From Avena insularis (taxonomy: Eukaryota; Streptophyta; Magnoliopsida; Poales; Poaceae): a stretch of DNA of 64,000 bases. Shown here piece after piece: positions 1-10,354 of this stretch. Numbering within the stretch: the stretch's first letter is position 1; each line of letters begins with the position of its first letter. The notes under the pieces were generated by a model that worked only from the letters and a program-made list of their open reading frames with translations, did no database searches and was not told where the DNA came from. The stretch covers positions 67,810,992 through 67,874,991 of the forward strand of contig CM042687.1 in NCBI GenBank assembly GCA_023614405.1, in the 5' to 3' direction. The position numbers and the translations under genes are program-made.

Positions 1-3000
1 TATTTAAAAATAAAAGGTTTTACTATTTTAATTAAACACTAAAACTTGTTATTTTATTTAAAAACAAGTTTTCCAAGTATTTTATGTTTTCTAATAAAAC
101 ATACTGTTTTGGTTTTGAAAATATTTAGATTTCAAATGGATATTTTAAATAAATTAAACCCCATTTTGATTTAATAATTAATGTCCATTTTATTTAATTA
201 TAAATGGACCCTAAAATAAAATTATTATTTTGGGACTTGGAATATTGTTGTTAAATAGAACCAAATTCAATTGCAAAGTGTGGTGAATGTTTTGAATAGA
301 TTTGAATGCTTGATTGGTTGTTTGAATTTCAAAACAGAAAATATAAATGGAAAAAGACAAAACATTCAGAAAGAAAAAAATATAAACAGACCTGACCCAA
401 CTGAGCCAGCCCAACAAGGCCCAGTACCAGCCCACTCTCTCCCTCCCGAAGAAAACGATTCACACTCAGCTTTTAACCCGCATAGCGACTGACCAGTGGA
501 CCCCACCCTCCCCCTCTCTCTCTCGCTGCCAGACAGCCCCACTGCCGCGTCATCGTCTTCCTCACCCCGCGACCAGTTCCTCCCCCTCGTCGCCGTTTGC
601 TGCCTCTAATTGCTCGCATCAATTCGAGTAAATGGCCGATTAAATTCTCCCAGTAACCTCGCACATTTAATTTCCCACGCTCCCTCCTCCTTTCCCCTCA
701 GAACCCATTCGACCAGAGCCACTAGGCTGCTCGGAATTTCCCTGACACGGTCACTGCTCCGACCACCGTCCCCAGCAAATTCCGGCGACCCCGCACCGCC
801 CCTTGCCCCATTGACCAAGCTCGCACACTCCCCAGACCTAGGCGTTTCTCCCTGTGCCTTCCATTCACTCGCGGCCGCCCTAGAGCGTCGACTACAACAA
901 CTCCGAGCGCCGCCGCGTCTGCAAGCAACTCTGGCGAACTTCCCTGGTAAGCCCAGACCGCCCCACGCTCTCTCATTCATGCTCCTGCACGCGCCACACT
1001 CGGCTGCATCTAACCGCGCTTTCGTTTTCCCTCGGGGCGAACCACAGCACCGCCCTCGACAACGACCAGAGCCGCCCGACGCCATTCCCCACTCCGGCGA
1101 GCGATTACTTCCACGCCAGTGTGCCCCTCGACCAACCGACCACGCCTCGAGCATCACCACGTCCCTGCGATCACGGTGAGCATCCTCGTTTCCTCTATTG
1201 CTTCCTATAGCCGCCGTAGCGCCACCGCCTGACCGTGCGCCGCCGCTCGCCACCACCGGCGCCGCTCGCGTTTGGTCAATCCAACCAGCACCGTAGATTT
1301 TCATCTGGCGGCCACGATAGATTCGTTTAACGAAAGGGTACGGGCTAGTCTGAGCCACGCGATCTGTTTAGATCCAATGGCTATAGTTGCGATCCGTGCG
1401 AACCGGTACCGGCCAGTCATATCACGCCGCGTGTCACCAGTTTGTTTAAAACAGAAATTTGAAATCAGATTTAGATGCAAATTTGAAACCCTTGTAACTT
1501 TTGATCCACACATACAAAAATTACAAACTTTATATCAATAGAATCAGTGGAACAAGCCCTAGCCAACCATGCAGTTTGTTTAGTAAAAAGCCCCTGGTAA
1601 AATGGTTGTTTTTGCAGAAACATTTGTATGCATGTTTAAGTTGTAAAAATTATTCCAAAATGTTTTTAGGGTTGAAACCTTTGCAGATTGGTTTGTTGTG
1701 AACCTACTGACCCTAGGAACCAACTTGTGGATTTTAAAATGTGCTTTGTGAAGATTAGGTTTGAATACTTGATTTAGCCCATTTCTAGCCAAATAAAAAC
1801 ATTGATTTTGTTATGGAAATAACTTTGGAGTAAAAACTTTGGGAAAATGATTTGGATCAAACCTACTGACCCTAAACACCAAGTTTTGGGAAACAACAAC
1901 TTATTTGGTGAACAACATAAAGTTTTTGCTTTGATAAAAACATTTTTCACCACATAAAATAATGAATGGATTTAAAAATGGTTTATAGACAAAACCCTTT
2001 TGCAAATGACTTTGCCACTTTGGAAAATGACCACTTTGAACCTTACAATGTTTAGAGCCTAGTGGAAACCACCTTTGCAAATAAAACTATCTTTTGCATG
2101 CTTGCATGCATGACTTAGTTTCTATTATTTTGTGTGTGTTTGATTGTTTGAATATTGGTTGGAATGCTAGTTGATATTGTGTTTGCTTGATTGAATTATA
2201 GTGAAGTTAGAAAAGTGTGAAACTAGCAAGATCAAGAAGTGAACCAACATTCCCTACCAAAAAGGCAAGTGACACTATCATCTAAAGCCCTACTATTTTA
2301 ATTATACTTAGTGGATTTTGAAACATGCATGAAAACAATTTCTATACTTATGCTATGCTAAATCCTAATAGGATACCTTATATATTCCTTTGTGAAAACA
2401 ATGTAGTTGTAGTATGCTTAGCCCAGCTATATATTGGGATGGGATACATGTTAGGATTATATGAAATATTGAAAAGACTTATGTTTTATATAATAAAACA
2501 AGTACTCAATGAACCACCTGGGTGGACAAGGATACTCAAGCTTGTGGACAAGGTGGCAACAAAAGGAACCATGTTTATATGGCAATCTCTTTTTGTTGTG
2601 CACTAAAAGAAAACCACCCAGGGACTTAGAGATTGAACATGTTTCTCGTACAGTGGCTTCCGTGTATAACCACATGCTAAATGGGCTCTGGCTTAGTCAA
2701 CTACATAGTGGAAATCCCATGCATTGGCATCTTCAGGTTAACTTGATTTGTGTAAGGGATCTTGAACCCTACATTGGTGCCTGGTAGACAGGCTAGCATT
2801 TTGTATTGGGAGGACTCCTATGGAAAGACTTTGTCACATTCTCAATCTACCAGTACTCCATCTTGGTGAGTACTTATCCAGTGGCCACTAGTGGCATCAA
2901 GATGAGATTGTGTCATGTGGGTAAAGTGTACAACTTCTGCAGAAGATCAAATTCTAAGTACTTAGCCGTGTCCCCGGTTATGGACAATACTGAGCAACTA

Positions 3001-3598
3001 AGGCCTGAAGCTATGGAAGATCTTGACATTCTAATTTCTCAAAGTTAAAAACTTGAGGGTGACAACAAGGGATTTGAAGAACTTGGAGTTTTCCAAGGAG
3101 TTCAGAAAGATTTTTCAAAAGATCAAAACTATTTTGAAAAGATAGGATAAAACTATATTGCTTTCTGCAAATGAGCCTAAACCCCACTTGGCCAAATATG
3201 CATGTATTGATAGGATCCACTTATATTCTACATAGTAGTGAAACTTGCCAATACAATTCAAATGTATTGACCCTTATGGCTGTAACTTATAATGTTGCAG
3301 GTTTGTTTGATGTTAGTAAAGTGTGTTGATTAGGATTACAAGTCTACAACCAACATGACTGCCTGTGGCACTTTGAAGATGAAGGACCCCATGCTTATAG
3401 ATTTTTGCTGCAATGTAATGTAATAGCCAAATGAGCTATGTAAGATGTAATAAAATTATGTTATTCCTGGTTATAAAGTTATATTATGACCTTTTTTTCT
3501 TGATATTACATCTTAACTGTGGATGCTAGCTATTGATCCAGGGACTAGCATTGTAAACACAGGGGACTCTACCTTATTTAAAGGTTGGGACCCTTACA
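1..3598 (+). repeat. Partial long LTR (left end outside window), chromovirus-like family
   Basis: AT-rich sequence, then a GC-rich block (about 415-1300), then a further AT-rich stretch ending in GGGACCCTTACA at 3598. The stretch is clearly similar to the solo LTR at 42118-46833; position 1 corresponds to about 42945 there, so roughly the first 0.8 kb of this LTR lies outside the window. The end falls inside a Tat integrase frame, and the first host bases after it are ATTGA, the expected target duplication, whose partner is out of view. It may be a solo LTR or the 3' LTR of an element to the left. The GC-rich block carries donor-like GTAAG (946-950) and GTGAG (1176-1180). The large ORFs in that block are unsupported composition artefacts. 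Confidence 0.85.
2517..2622 (+). repeat. 9-bp inverted repeat (hairpin) in LTR
   Basis: Arms CCTGGGTGG (2517-2525) and CCACCCAGG (2614-2622) are exact reverse complements 88 bases apart. The same pair occurs at the matching place in five other LTRs of this window. Confidence 0.7.
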
Positions 3599-3696
3599 AT
3601 TGAGGAAGCACCCGTCACCAGCCAAGATGCATCCTCGGCTATCAATTTCATCAAATCGATAGTTTTTTGCTTTGGTGTCCCCCACGACATCATCAC
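3599..3696 (+). pseudogene. Tat-like integrase core, part 1
   Basis: Read from 3599 the plus strand gives EEAPVTSQDASSAINF and then GVPHDIIT, the stretch just before the second catalytic Asp of a Ty3/gypsy integrase. The frame stops at element A after ATCAC and resumes at 16434 with DNGINFTSNEF. The DDE-type integrase would catalyse cDNA insertion. The piece is cut on the left by the LTR at 1-3598 and on the right by element A. Confidence 0.75.
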
Positions 3697-4542
3697 TGTA
3701 AGATCCCTCCTTTGTAAAGGAAAAGGATCCATGTGATTGCAATGCTAGTCCCTGGATCATTGCTAGCATCCACAGTTTCAGATGAAGTACACAGATACAA
3801 AGGTCATTTATTACATCCATTCCAGAGATAAACATAGTCTTTACAACTCAAAGGCCACGGACCTATTACAAGAGTTTGTATAAGTAAATAAATATAAGTC
3901 TTCATCTTCATGTGCCACAGGCAAACATGTTGAGTGTAGACTCATGACACCTAATCCTCATCAGAGTAACCTGCAACATCACAAGTTACAGCCATAGTTG
4001 GTCAATACTTTGGAATAGTATTGGCAAGTGATACCTTAGTAAAATTTAGGTGGACTATATTACTATATGCAATTTGGCTAAGTGTAGCTCGGCTTGCTTT
4101 GCTCAAAATAGGTTTTTCTTATTAGTTGAAATTACTAAGTTTTTCTTTGTCAAAACTTTTCCCAAGGAACCATCAATAGACATTGAGGTCCTTCACCCTT
4201 GTTCACCCACAAGTTTTTACTTAGAAGTTGGAATGATGAGATTCTTGATAGCTTCCATGTCTTGATGCTCAAGTTGTCCATTGCCATGGACTTGGCTAAG
4301 TACTTAGATTTTTCCGTCTGCAGAGGTTGTGCACTTTCCCCACCAGACTTGGTTTCACCAAGACAGGACCTTTCAGAAGCCTTCCCTTAGACAAAATGGA
4401 CGCGTTCCAACCTATCATTCCCACTACCACCAACTGTCCAAATGGCTAAGTTCTAGCAACCTATGTGATCCAGGCAGAGCCCATATTGCCAAGTGGCTGC
4501 ACTAGAAGCTTCTTAACACTTGGCCTCTAAAATCCCTTTGTT

Positions 4543-4646
4543 CCTGGGTGGCTTTCCACAAGTGAGATACACAAGGTAAACCATAGCCATGGGCCTTGTG
4601 TAACCACTCAACCAAAAACCACCAATCAAGTCCCTTTCCACCCAGG
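4543..4646 (-). repeat. 9-bp inverted repeat (hairpin) in element A 3' LTR
   Basis: Plus-strand arms are CCTGGGTGG (4543-4551) and CCACCCAGG (4638-4646), exact complements 86 bases apart. Confidence 0.7.
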
Positions 4647-5625
4647 TGATTCATTGACTTAGTTGTTTTATTAAGAAAAACATAAGTCCAAAGACTTAGA
4701 AATATTTTCATCATAACATGTATATTTCACCAACCCTTGTTTGCTACTAGCTAGGCTAAGCATGGCATAGATAGTAACTTAACTTAGAAATTTCCTAGCA
4801 ATTCTACAACTACTTAGGATTTCCCAACATGGCATTTGGCAAAAATAGTAACATGCAAGACTTAGCAAAATATTTCTAATGCTTGTATAAAAATATAGGG
4901 ATAGAAATATTCATGAAGTACCACTTGCCTTGGTAGTTGGGAGAGTAGCACTCTTCACAATCACAATCACTAGCACCAAAATCTACACATAGAATATAGC
5001 CACAATCACATACAAGTCATATACAATCAAAAATATATATGCATGCATGCAAGATGCTAAGTGATGATTTTTGAAACTCAACCAAGCAAGTGCTGAATTC
5101 TAAACAGGTCAAAACTTTGCCAAACCAAATTTTATTTAACACTAAAACAATTCCTAAACAATTCATATAACTAAATAAGCCCTACACATGTTTTTGCAAA
5201 AGAAACCATTTTAACAGAACATTAAACACATTGCATATTTAGAAAGGGCTTGTCTTCCTGATTCCAACGGTATAAAATTTGCCAAAATCTAACGTGGGAA
5301 TCAAAAGTTACAAACAAAACAAATTTGAACTAAAATCTGATTCAAAATCTGTTTTAAATCTAACTCACTGCCACGCGGCGCTATCCTATTGGTGCGTACC
5401 GATTCGCACAGATCGGTCGACACAGATCGTTGGATTTAAGTGATCGCGTACGGCTCAGATCTAACGTACCGTTTCGTTAAGTGATTCTATCGCACGCGTT
5501 GGATCTAGATCCAACGGCTCTTGATCAAACGACCAAGGTCTGGCGGCGCGCGGCGACGGCGAGCGGCGGAGCGCTCTGCTAGTGGCGGTGGCGGCGTTCT
5601 AGGTCGCCCGGGGGGGAAAGAGGAT

Positions 5626-5631
5626 GCTTAC
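5626..5631 (-). promoter_or_regulatory. Possible leader splice donor in element A LTR
   Basis: The minus strand reads CTG|GTAAGC at the downstream edge of the GC-rich leader. The other LTR has the same at 15170-15175. The solo LTR (GTGAG, 44224-44228) and the left-edge LTR (GTGAG, 1176-1180) have donor-like sites in a comparable position. Confidence 0.35.
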
Positions 5632-6137
5632 CAGAACCGCCGTGACGAGGTGAAGCTCAACGTGGTGGTGGCTTTGCAAGGGGCGCACGGGGTCGTCGGA
5701 GATTCCTCGCCGGAGTTCGCGAACGCGTCGGGTGCGGCTGCTCGTCGACGTTGGCGAAGATACAGATCGCGCCAAGGCAAAATAAGCAGTGCGTTAGATG
5801 CGCGGAGTGATGCTGGTCATGTGAGTGTCAAAGAGAGGACAAGGCGCGGTCAGAACTAACCAGGAAGGTTCGCCGGAGTTGGAGACGGCATCGGATTCTC
5901 TCGGTGCTCGTCGAAGTTGAAGCTCTGGATCACAAACAGACGGGCAAAGGGGATCAGGAGGTGCGCAAGGAAGTTGCGAAGCTGCTCGTATGAACCAGAG
6001 AGGAAGGGGCACACGAGGTTTACCAGAATTGGTCACCGGAGTAGGTTCTGACTGCGGCGGCGCAAGAGCGAATACTGGCAGCCTGGTGGCGAGAAGGGTG
6101 TGCAGTGTGGGTGGAAATGACCGCGAGGGGGAGAGGT

Positions 6138-6145
6138 TCTTATAG
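6138..6145 (-). promoter_or_regulatory. TATA-like box, element A 3' LTR
   Basis: CTATAAGA on the minus strand, followed by a pyrimidine-rich GC leader, is the best promoter candidate in this LTR. The partner is at 15682-15689. Confidence 0.5.
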
Positions 6146-6874
6146 CCGGAGCTGGGCGTGGAGTTACTCGCGGAATCAATGGGAATCAACGCGGCAGTGA
6201 CTGCGGCGAGTAACGGCGGCGCGAGCGGCGCAGGCGCGCGTGATTGACGAAGACGACAACGGGGTCATGGGTCCACTTGTCAGCGAAATAATTAGCAGGG
6301 AGGTGGGGTCCTTGCGTCAGTGACTCCGCGGGTGCTTCTATGCGTGAGAGAGAGAAGAGACCCGGGTGGGCTAGTTGGGCTGGTTTCGTTGTTGGGCCCA
6401 AAGTCTGGCGCCGACCCTTTTCTTTTTCTTTATTCCTTTTCTATTTCTAATTTGATTTTCTGGAATGATTTTCAAATGAATTCAAACTCTATTTGAATTC
6501 AAATCTTTTCAGGATTTTTGCAGTGTGCAATAGTCACAATCCTAGGCATAAAACCATGTGGTCACCTTGAATTCGCTTGGTCATTTTGGAAAGATAAAAT
6601 AACAGTGACATAGCACTTGCTTTGCAAATGCTTGAAAATGGTTTTGAAACCATTTTTATTTTGTATAATTTTGTTGAAACTCTACACTCAAACCAATCAA
6701 TAAGGAAGCAAACAAACTTCATTTTTAAAACACTAAGCTCTCAAATGGGGATGGTCATTTGATTTAAGTTTGCTCACAAAAAATGATAGCACTATGTGCT
6801 TCTGTTTTCTTGAAATTGGTTTGAAATTGATCTCAAAACTATATGCATGCATGAATGATATGCAATCTTTGAAA

Positions 6875-8551
6875 TCATGAATTTAGGGATGTTACAAATC
6901 TAACCCCCTTAAGGTGAATCTCGCCCTCGAGATTCGGATTGGCTAGCAAATAGGTGAGGGTGGTCTTTCCGAAGACTCCTTCCCATGTTGCTTCCTCTTC
7001 GGAATGATGATTCCACTGCACTTTGCAAAACTTGATAGTCTTAGTACTTGTGACTCTTTCTGTAGTCTCAAGAATCTTGATAGGTTTCTCCTCATAGGTG
7101 AGATCACTTTCCAATTGAACCTCCTCCAAAGGTATAGTATCCTTCAAAGAAGTTTCTTCCATTTCTGGATGACATTTCTTAAGCTGACTCACATGAAACA
7201 CATTATGGACAGCTGACAAAGATTCTGGGAGTTCAATTTCATAGGCAACTTCTCCTTTGCGACTCAGAATCTTGAATGGCCCAACATATCTTGGTGCCAA
7301 TTTTCCTTTGACTCCGAACCTTTTCACTCCACGAAGTGGTGACACTCTAAGATAAGCTCTATCACCGACTTCGTAGGTGACTTCTCTATGCTTAGGATCT
7401 GCGTAGCTTTTCTGTCGGGACTGTGCTATCTTCAACCTGTCCTTAACCAACTTGACCTTCTCTTCGGCTTCTTTGATAAGATTTGGCTCGAATAAACTTC
7501 TTTCTCCCACACCATTCCATAATAATGGGGTGGTACATTTTCTTCCGTAGAGAAACTCAAATGGTGCCATCTCAATGCTGGCTTGATAGCTGTTGTTATA
7601 AGAAAATTCTGCATAAGGCAGACTTTCATCCCAACTGGCTCCATAGTCTAGGGCACATGCCCTCAACATGTCTTCAAGAATCTGATTAGTCCTTTCTGTT
7701 TGTCCATCGGTTTGAGGATAAAAAGCAGTACTGAATTCCAACCTCGTTCCCAATGATTCATGTAACTGTCTCCAAAAATGGGAAGTGAACTGGGTTCCCC
7801 TATCAGACACAATACTCTTGGGCACTCCATGTAGACATACAATTCTACTCATGTAGATTTTGGCTAACTTAGCACTTGTATAGGTTGTCTTCATGGGTAT
7901 GAAATGAGCCACTTTAGTTAGGCGATCCACTACTACCCAAATATAATCGTATCCTGACCGGGTCCTTGGTAATCCAGTAATGAAATCCATACCAATCTTG
8001 TCCCACTTCCAATCAGGAATAGGTAGTGGTCGAAGCAAACCTGCTGGTTTCTGATGCTCCGCTTTCACTCTAGTACACACATCACACAAAGCAATATGTT
8101 CGGCGATGTCCTTCTTGAGATTATTCCACCAAAATCTTTCCTTCATGTCCATGTACATTTTGGTGTTACCCGGATGAATGGAATATGGTGAGTTGTGTGC
8201 TTCCTGCAAAATCAGTTTCCGCAACTCCGGGTCTTGTGGAACACAGATACGTTTCCCATGCCATAAAGTACCCTGTTCGTCTTCATGGAATTCTTTGGCT
8301 TTTCCTTTGCCAATCTTTTCTTTAATCTCTTCAATTTCCTTATCAGTCTTCTGAGCTTCTCTGATCTTGTCCAACAAAGTGGGTTGAACATCCAAAGACA
8401 TGAGATGTCCTTCAGGCACAATCTCCAACTTGAGTTTTCTGAATTGGGCACACAAATCATCTGGCAGTTCTCCTTTGGTAAGGCCATTCACAAAAACCTT
8501 ACGGCTTAGAGCATCTGCTACAACATTTGCTTTACCGGGGTGGTATTGCAA
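6875..8551 (-). CDS. Element A integrase with chromodomain-like tail
   Basis: An uninterrupted 558-codon tract; its first Met is only the first after an upstream stop, since the frame continues from RNase H. It begins in the spacer ([15 protein letters not shown]). The HHCC zinc finger follows at about residues 118-165 (EAHNSPYSIHPG, then CDVCTRV). The integrase core shows catalytic GMDFITG, VSDRGTQF and QTERTNQ, all acidic residues present. A GPFKILSRKGEVAYEI module and a chromodomain-like segment (PIKILETTE, KTIKFCKVQWNHHSEEEATW) close the protein, typical of Tekay-type chromoviruses, where this tail may guide insertion. The ORF overlaps the polypurine tract and ends 22 bp inside the 3' LTR. 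Confidence 0.9.
   Translation of the reverse strand: MQYHPGKANVVADALSRKVFVNGLTKGELPDDLCAQFRKLKLEIVPEGHLMSLDVQPTLLDKIREAQKTDKEIEEIKEKIGKGKAKEFHEDEQGTLWHGKRICVPQDPELRKLILQEAHNSPYSIHPGNTKMYMDMKERFWWNNLKKDIAEHIALCDVCTRVKAEHQKPAGLLRPLPIPDWKWDKIGMDFITGLPRTRSGYDYIWVVVDRLTKVAHFIPMKTTYTSAKLAKIYMSRIVCLHGVPKSIVSDRGTQFTSHFWRQLHESLGTRLEFSTAFYPQTDGQTERTNQILEDMLRACALDYGASWDESLPYAEFSYNNSYQASIEMAPFEFLYGRKCTTPLLWNGVGERSLFEPNLIKEAEEKVKLVKDRLKIAQSRQKSYADPKHREVTYEVGDRAYLRVSPLRGVKRFGVKGKLAPRYVGPFKILSRKGEVAYEIELPESLSAVHNVFHVSQLKKCHPEMEETSLKDTIPLEEVQLESDLTYEEKPIKILETTERVTSTKTIKFCKVQWNHHSEEEATWEGVFGKTTLTYLLANPNLEGEIHLKGVRFVTSLNS
6897..6913 (-). other. Polypurine tract of element A
   Basis: The minus strand reads CTTAAGGGGGTTAGATT directly before the 3' LTR start, the expected place for plus-strand DNA priming. 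It lies inside the pol ORF, where CTTAAGGGGGTT reads LKGV. A perfect 14-base copy lies at 9849-9862. Confidence 0.8.
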
Positions 8552-8575
8552 ACTTAAGTCATAGTCCTTGATAAT

Positions 8576-8962
8576 TTATAACCATCTTCTTTGTCTCAAA
8601 TTAATTTCCTTCTGGGTGAAGATATACTTCAAAGTTTTGTGATCTGTGAACACTTCACAACGCTTTCCCAAAAGATAGTGTCTCCATGTTTTAAGTGCAT
8701 GGACAACAGAGGCTAACTCTAAATCATGAGTAGGATAGTTTACTTCATGAGTTTTGAGTTGTCTCGAGGCATAAGCCACAACTTTACCGTCTTGCATAAG
8801 TACTGCACCCAAACCTTGATGGGATGCATCACAATATACTTGGAAATCTTTTTCCAAATATGGCAGACACAAGACTGGTGTTGTCACAAGTCTCTTCTTC
8901 AATTCCTGAAAGCTGAGTTCACAACCTTCAGACCAACAAAACTTCTTGTCTTTCTTTAACAA
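8576..8962 (-). pseudogene. Element A RNase H segment of pol
   Basis: In frame with RT upstream and integrase downstream but bounded by stop codons: TAA at 8963-8965 and TAA at 8576-8578 after QRRWL. The sequence shows [20 protein letters not shown] and [15 protein letters not shown], hallmarks of Ty3/gypsy RNase H, which removes RNA from RNA:DNA hybrids during cDNA synthesis. The catalytic acidic positions YCDAS and FTDHK look intact. Confidence 0.85.
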
Positions 8963-9490
8963 TTATGTCATAGGCTTAGCTACCTTAGAGAAATTCTCAA
9001 TGAACCTTCTGTAGTAACCTGCTAAGCCAAGGAAACTACGAACTTCTTTCACGGACTTGGGAGATTCCCATTCATCACAATTTGAAACCTTAGCAGGATC
9101 AACTGCTACACCATCCTTTGTCATAACATGACCAAGAAAACCAACTTCATCCAACCAGAACTCACACTTGCTGAATTTGGCATAAAGTTTATGCTCTCTT
9201 AACTTCTCAAGTATCAAACACAAATGTCCTTCATGTTCTTCTTTGCTCTTGGAGTAGACTAAGATGTCATCGATGAAAACGACAACAAACTTGTCAAGGA
9301 ATTCCATGAACAACTTGTTCATCATATTCATGAAGTATGCTGGAGCATTGGTCAAACCAAAAGGCATCACAGTATACTCATACAATCCATACCTTGTGGT
9401 GAACGTTGTCTTAGGTATGTCTTGCTCTCTTATCTTGAGTTGAAAATAGCCTGACCTTAGATCAATCTTTGAGAACACACATGCTCCTTA
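8963..9490 (-). pseudogene. Element A reverse transcriptase segment of pol
   Basis: The tract [30 protein letters not shown] and [13 protein letters not shown] shows the palm motifs, with the FIDD catalytic box intact, then [11 protein letters not shown] and [11 protein letters not shown] of the connection. A stop (TAA, plus 9488-9490) separates it from the upstream fingers ([16 protein letters not shown], about 9520-9640). Another stop at 9641-9643 separates those from the protease. Otherwise the frame matches the family, so these are point lesions in one polyprotein. Confidence 0.88.
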
Positions 9491-9640
9491 TAGCTGATCA
9501 AACAAGTCATTGATTCTAGGCAAAGGATATTTGTTCTTGATAGTTACCTCGTTGAGTGAACGGTAATCTATGCATAACCTTTGACTTCTATCTTTCTTCT
9601 CTACGAAAAAAACTGGGGCTCCCCAAGATGAAGAACTTGG

Positions 9641-10285
9641 TTAAATAAATCCTTTCTGCAACTGTTCTCCAAGTTGTTTCTTGAGTTCTTTCAGTTCATC
9701 AACTGACATTTTATACGGTCTCTTTGCTATTGGTCCAGACCCCGGTACCAAATCTATCAGAAACTCCACATCTCTATCTGGTGGCATTCTCGGCAATTCT
9801 TCCGGAAACACATCTGGATACTCACTCACAATTGGCACACTGTCCATGCTAACCCCCTTAAGAGAATTAAGCATACTCCTTTTTGCTTCAAAACTGGTCT
9901 TGAATCTGATCCTTTTATTTTCTGGAGTTGTGAGTGAGACAGTATGATTGGCACAATCTATCACTCCTTTGTACTTAGTCATCCAGTCCATTCCCAGAAT
10001 GACATCCAACCCTTGGGAGTTTAGAATTATCAAGTTAACGGGAAATTTATACTTCCCAAATTCTATGACTAGATCGTGACATCCTGAATTCACTATCATT
10101 TCTCCACCAGGAGAACTTACTTTTATAGGACACCCAATAGTTTCTACCGGTAGTTCATTTCTTTCAACAAATGCTCTTGATATGAATGAATGAGATTCAC
10201 CGGTATCAAAGAGTACAAATGCTGGAATAGAATTGAGTCTGAACTTACCAGCAACAGCATCAGGCTCCTCATAGACCTCCTCCAC
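9641..10285 (-). pseudogene. Element A protease and RT N-terminal segment
   Basis: An aspartic protease domain with active site LFDTGESHSF, followed by the conserved VILGMDWM motif. A linker with SEYPDVFPEELP then leads into RT (IAKRPYKMSVDELKELKKQL). The protease releases gag and pol products. The active site reads DTGES where DTGAS or DSGAS is usual, so the fourth position is unusual. The tract stops at 9641-9643. Upstream it is separated from the zinc knuckle by a TAG (plus 10310-10312). An exact copy of the polypurine tract is embedded here at 9849-9862. Confidence 0.85.
9849..9862 (-). other. Internal copy of the polypurine tract (element A)
   Basis: The minus strand reads CTTAAGGGGGTTAG, identical over 14 bases to the tract before the 3' LTR and read in the same frame (LKGV). 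Element E keeps the same 14-mer at 50668-50681. Confidence 0.55.
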
Positions 10286-10354
10286 ATTGATGTGGGTTAC
10301 CTGTCCCTTCTAAAAAGGGTTGGGCTTGTTAGGTCCTTCAACTTTCTTTTTGGG

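Larger units (their letters stand above)
3697..6896 (-). repeat. Element A 3' LTR
   Basis: This 3200-bp LTR starts TGTAAGATCC and ends GATGTTACA on the plus strand; in element orientation it begins TGTAACATCCC. It holds a GC-rich block (about 5360-6420) with a TATA-like box, a donor-like GTAAGC and a long AT-rich leader. The integrase ORF runs 22 bases into it. The ORFs inside the LTR (for example around 4050-4390 and 5521-6401) recur in the other LTR but resemble no protein I know. Confidence 0.95.

Noticed and set aside
606..1358. 250-codon minus-strand ORF and 189-codon plus-strand ORF in the GC-rich block of the first LTR
   Set aside because: Overlapping long ORFs on both strands in GC-rich DNA, no recognisable domain, and not conserved as frames in the related LTR at 43500-44200.
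4050..4714. Small ORFs repeated at 13589-14253
   Set aside because: They are repeated only because they lie in the two LTRs of element A; no protein features.
5521..6401. Arg/Gly-rich ORFs in element A LTR GC block
   Set aside because: Composition artefacts in a leader region; both strands open.
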